Below, piece by piece: positions 14,371 to 15,669 of a stretch of 15,669 bases of DNA. The stretch's first letter is position 1, and the number at the start of each line of letters is the position of its first letter. Below the pieces are notes generated by a model. That model had not been told where the DNA came from, searched no databases, and saw only the letters and a program-made list of their open reading frames with translations. Position numbers and translations under genes: made by a program. This stretch comes from UBA8904 sp035448625 (GTDB lineage: Bacteria; Desulfobacterota; Syntrophia; Syntrophales; Smithellaceae): positions 1 through 15,669 of the forward strand of contig DAOTJI010000064.1 in the NCBI GenBank assembly GCA_035448625.1, written 5' to 3'.

Positions 14371-15582
14371 ATGAAAGCGCTTTATTTCGACAACAGTCTT
14401 CCGCGGATCGTCATGGTTCAGGCCGCATCCCTGCTGTACCGGCATGCCGCTCTTCTGCCCTTTTCGCCGACGCACTACGCCGAGGTGCCGGAACCGGAAA
14501 TTCCCAACCCCCGCTGGCTCAAGGTGCGGAATCTGGCCTGCGGCCTGTGCGGCACGGACATCCACTTCATGTTCATGGAAATGGATCCCAAGTGCTTTCC
14601 CGCCGCAACCCCGGGCATCGCCCGGAAGTACCTGGGCCATGAACTGCTCGGGGAAGTGATGGAAACGGGAAATGAAGTCGCCGGATTTCAGAAAGGCGAC
14701 CGGGTTTGCCTTCGGATCGACTGGCCGTCCTGCTTTCAGATGGAACTGGACCCGATGTGTCCGCAGTGCGCCCGGGGAGAATACATGCTCTGTCAAAACC
14801 TGGGAGCAAGGGCTCTGCCGCTGACGGATGTGGGCGGCGGATTTTCCCCGCGGATGGTCGTGCACAAAACACAGCCCTTCAAGGTTCCGGACAATCTGTC
14901 CAATGACGAGGCCCTCCTGCTGGAACCGATGGCCTGCGCCGTGCATGCGGTCCTGAAGCATCCGCCCGCGGCGGGAAACCGCGTGCTGGTCGTCGGATGC
15001 GGCACCATCGGGCTCTTGACCGTCGCGGCGGTGAAGGCCCTGGCCAAAGATGCGGAAGTGACCGCCCTGGCTCGGTATCCCTTCCAGGCCGACATGGCCC
15101 GTGCGCTGGGCGCGGACGAGGTCATTACGGAGCGGCAGGACCCTTACCGAAGCATAGCCGAACAAACCGGCGCAAAGTACTTCGAGGGGTATTTCGGCAA
15201 TCGAATCCTCCTGGGAGGGTTCGACGTGATCTTTGACTCCATCGGGAATGACGGAAGCCTGAACAACTCACTGCGGTGGGCGCGAAGCCGGGGCACGGTC
15301 GTGATTGTGGGCGTCAACTTCAAACCCGGGAAAATCGACTATTCGCCGATGTGGCACCAGGAACTGCACGTCACGGGCATCAATTGCCACATTCTACAGG
15401 AAGGGTCTCTTCCCTCCTCCTTCGACATCGCCGCGCAAGTGATTGCGGATAGGCGCCTGCCCGTCAGCAAACTCATCACCCACCGGTTTCCCATGGACCG
15501 CTGGCGGGATGCCGTAAAAACCTTTCTCTCCAAGGGCACCCAAGGGGCGATCAAGATCGTCCTCGAACATCCTTCCGCCTGA
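14371..15582 (+). CDS. Zinc-dependent medium-chain alcohol/threonine-type dehydrogenase
   Basis: 403 residues. The catalytic zinc set is present: GLCGTD (Cys60), GHE (His90-Glu91) and LEP (Glu185). The structural zinc loop has Cys121, Cys130, Cys133 and Cys141, with a longer first spacing than the usual C-x2-C-x2-C-x7-C. The Rossmann motif VVGCGTIG (207-214) binds NAD(P). The enzyme would oxidise or reduce a polyol, sugar or amino alcohol; the substrate is not readable. The open frame continues 41 codons upstream, but the family start MKALYF and the GGAAGGA site before it favour 14371. The N-terminus has an insertion of about 15-20 residues (about 12-35) compared with the standard family. It is not in an operon with anything in the window. 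The 87 bases after it hold no clear gene or terminator. Confidence 0.88.
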   Translation: MKALYFDNSLPRIVMVQAASLLYRHAALLPFSPTHYAEVPEPEIPNPRWLKVRNLACGLCGTDIHFMFMEMDPKCFPAATPGIARKYLGHELLGEVMETGNEVAGFQKGDRVCLRIDWPSCFQMELDPMCPQCARGEYMLCQNLGARALPLTDVGGGFSPRMVVHKTQPFKVPDNLSNDEALLLEPMACAVHAVLKHPPAAGNRVLVVGCGTIGLLTVAAVKALAKDAEVTALARYPFQADMARALGADEVITERQDPYRSIAEQTGAKYFEGYFGNRILLGGFDVIFDSIGNDGSLNNSLRWARSRGTVVIVGVNFKPGKIDYSPMWHQELHVTGINCHILQEGSLPSSFDIAAQVIADRRLPVSKLITHRFPMDRWRDAVKTFLSKGTQGAIKIVLEHPSA

Positions 15583-15669
15583 GCGCCGACCGGCTCCGGA
15601 TTCGGCCCGGAATTTGCGAGAAGTGGGAATATGGTGCGAATTTTTGCCTAGAAAAAGAAAAAGGGCGTT

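Noticed and set aside
15583..15669. Terminator or new gene at the right edge
   Set aside because: Only a 5-bp GCCGA/TCGGC stem, no adjacent U-run, and no open frame with a ribosome binding site inside the window.

Overview
The window looks like chromosomal DNA of an anaerobic bacterium. The best guess is a Desulfobacterota (former Deltaproteobacteria) of the Syntrophus/Smithella/Geobacter kind. Gene content supports this: a molbindin, a YedF/DUF3343 selenium-metabolism pair, heterodisulfide-reductase-like Fe-S/CCG domains, CHASE2 Ser/Thr kinases and exported DUF3047. The placement is inferred from families, not from a marker gene. I saw no transposase, integrase, CRISPR array, tRNA or rRNA.

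Layout. (1) 1-476: a stand-alone Mop molybdate-binding protein with an upstream palindrome, a candidate promoter and a good terminator. (2) 475-6400, minus strand: a tightly packed seven-gene operon, read from right to left. It encodes a BioB-like radical SAM enzyme, two nucleotide-sugar-type transferases (families resembling the rSAM/selenodomain-associated transferases 2 and 1) flanking an exported DUF3047 protein, a MauE/DoxX-like membrane protein, an exported rhodanese, and a 567-residue fusion of a 2x[4Fe-4S]/CCG oxidoreductase with a TVP38/DedA-type membrane domain. (3) 6577-7421, plus strand: yedF and DUF3343, diverging from that operon across an intergenic region that carries a dyad. 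(4) 7493-13379, minus strand: a phospho-signalling cluster of CHASE2-TPR-Ser/Thr kinase, PP2C phosphatase and double-FHA protein, followed by two unrecognised acidic proteins, one with a coiled coil and one tail-anchored. A near-consensus sigma70 promoter precedes the kinase. (5) 13587-14120, minus strand: a small lipoprotein. (6) 14371-15582, plus strand: a zinc-dependent medium-chain dehydrogenase.

The most interesting part is regions 2 and 3 together. A radical SAM enzyme, two transferases, periplasmic sulfur-handling proteins and a membrane redox fusion sit back to back with proteins that mark selenium metabolism. This is consistent with an uncharacterised pathway that makes, exports or redox-cycles a sulfur- or selenium-containing small molecule. 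The chemistry is inference only. Region 4 looks like a self-contained write/erase/read phosphorylation module with two candidate clients.
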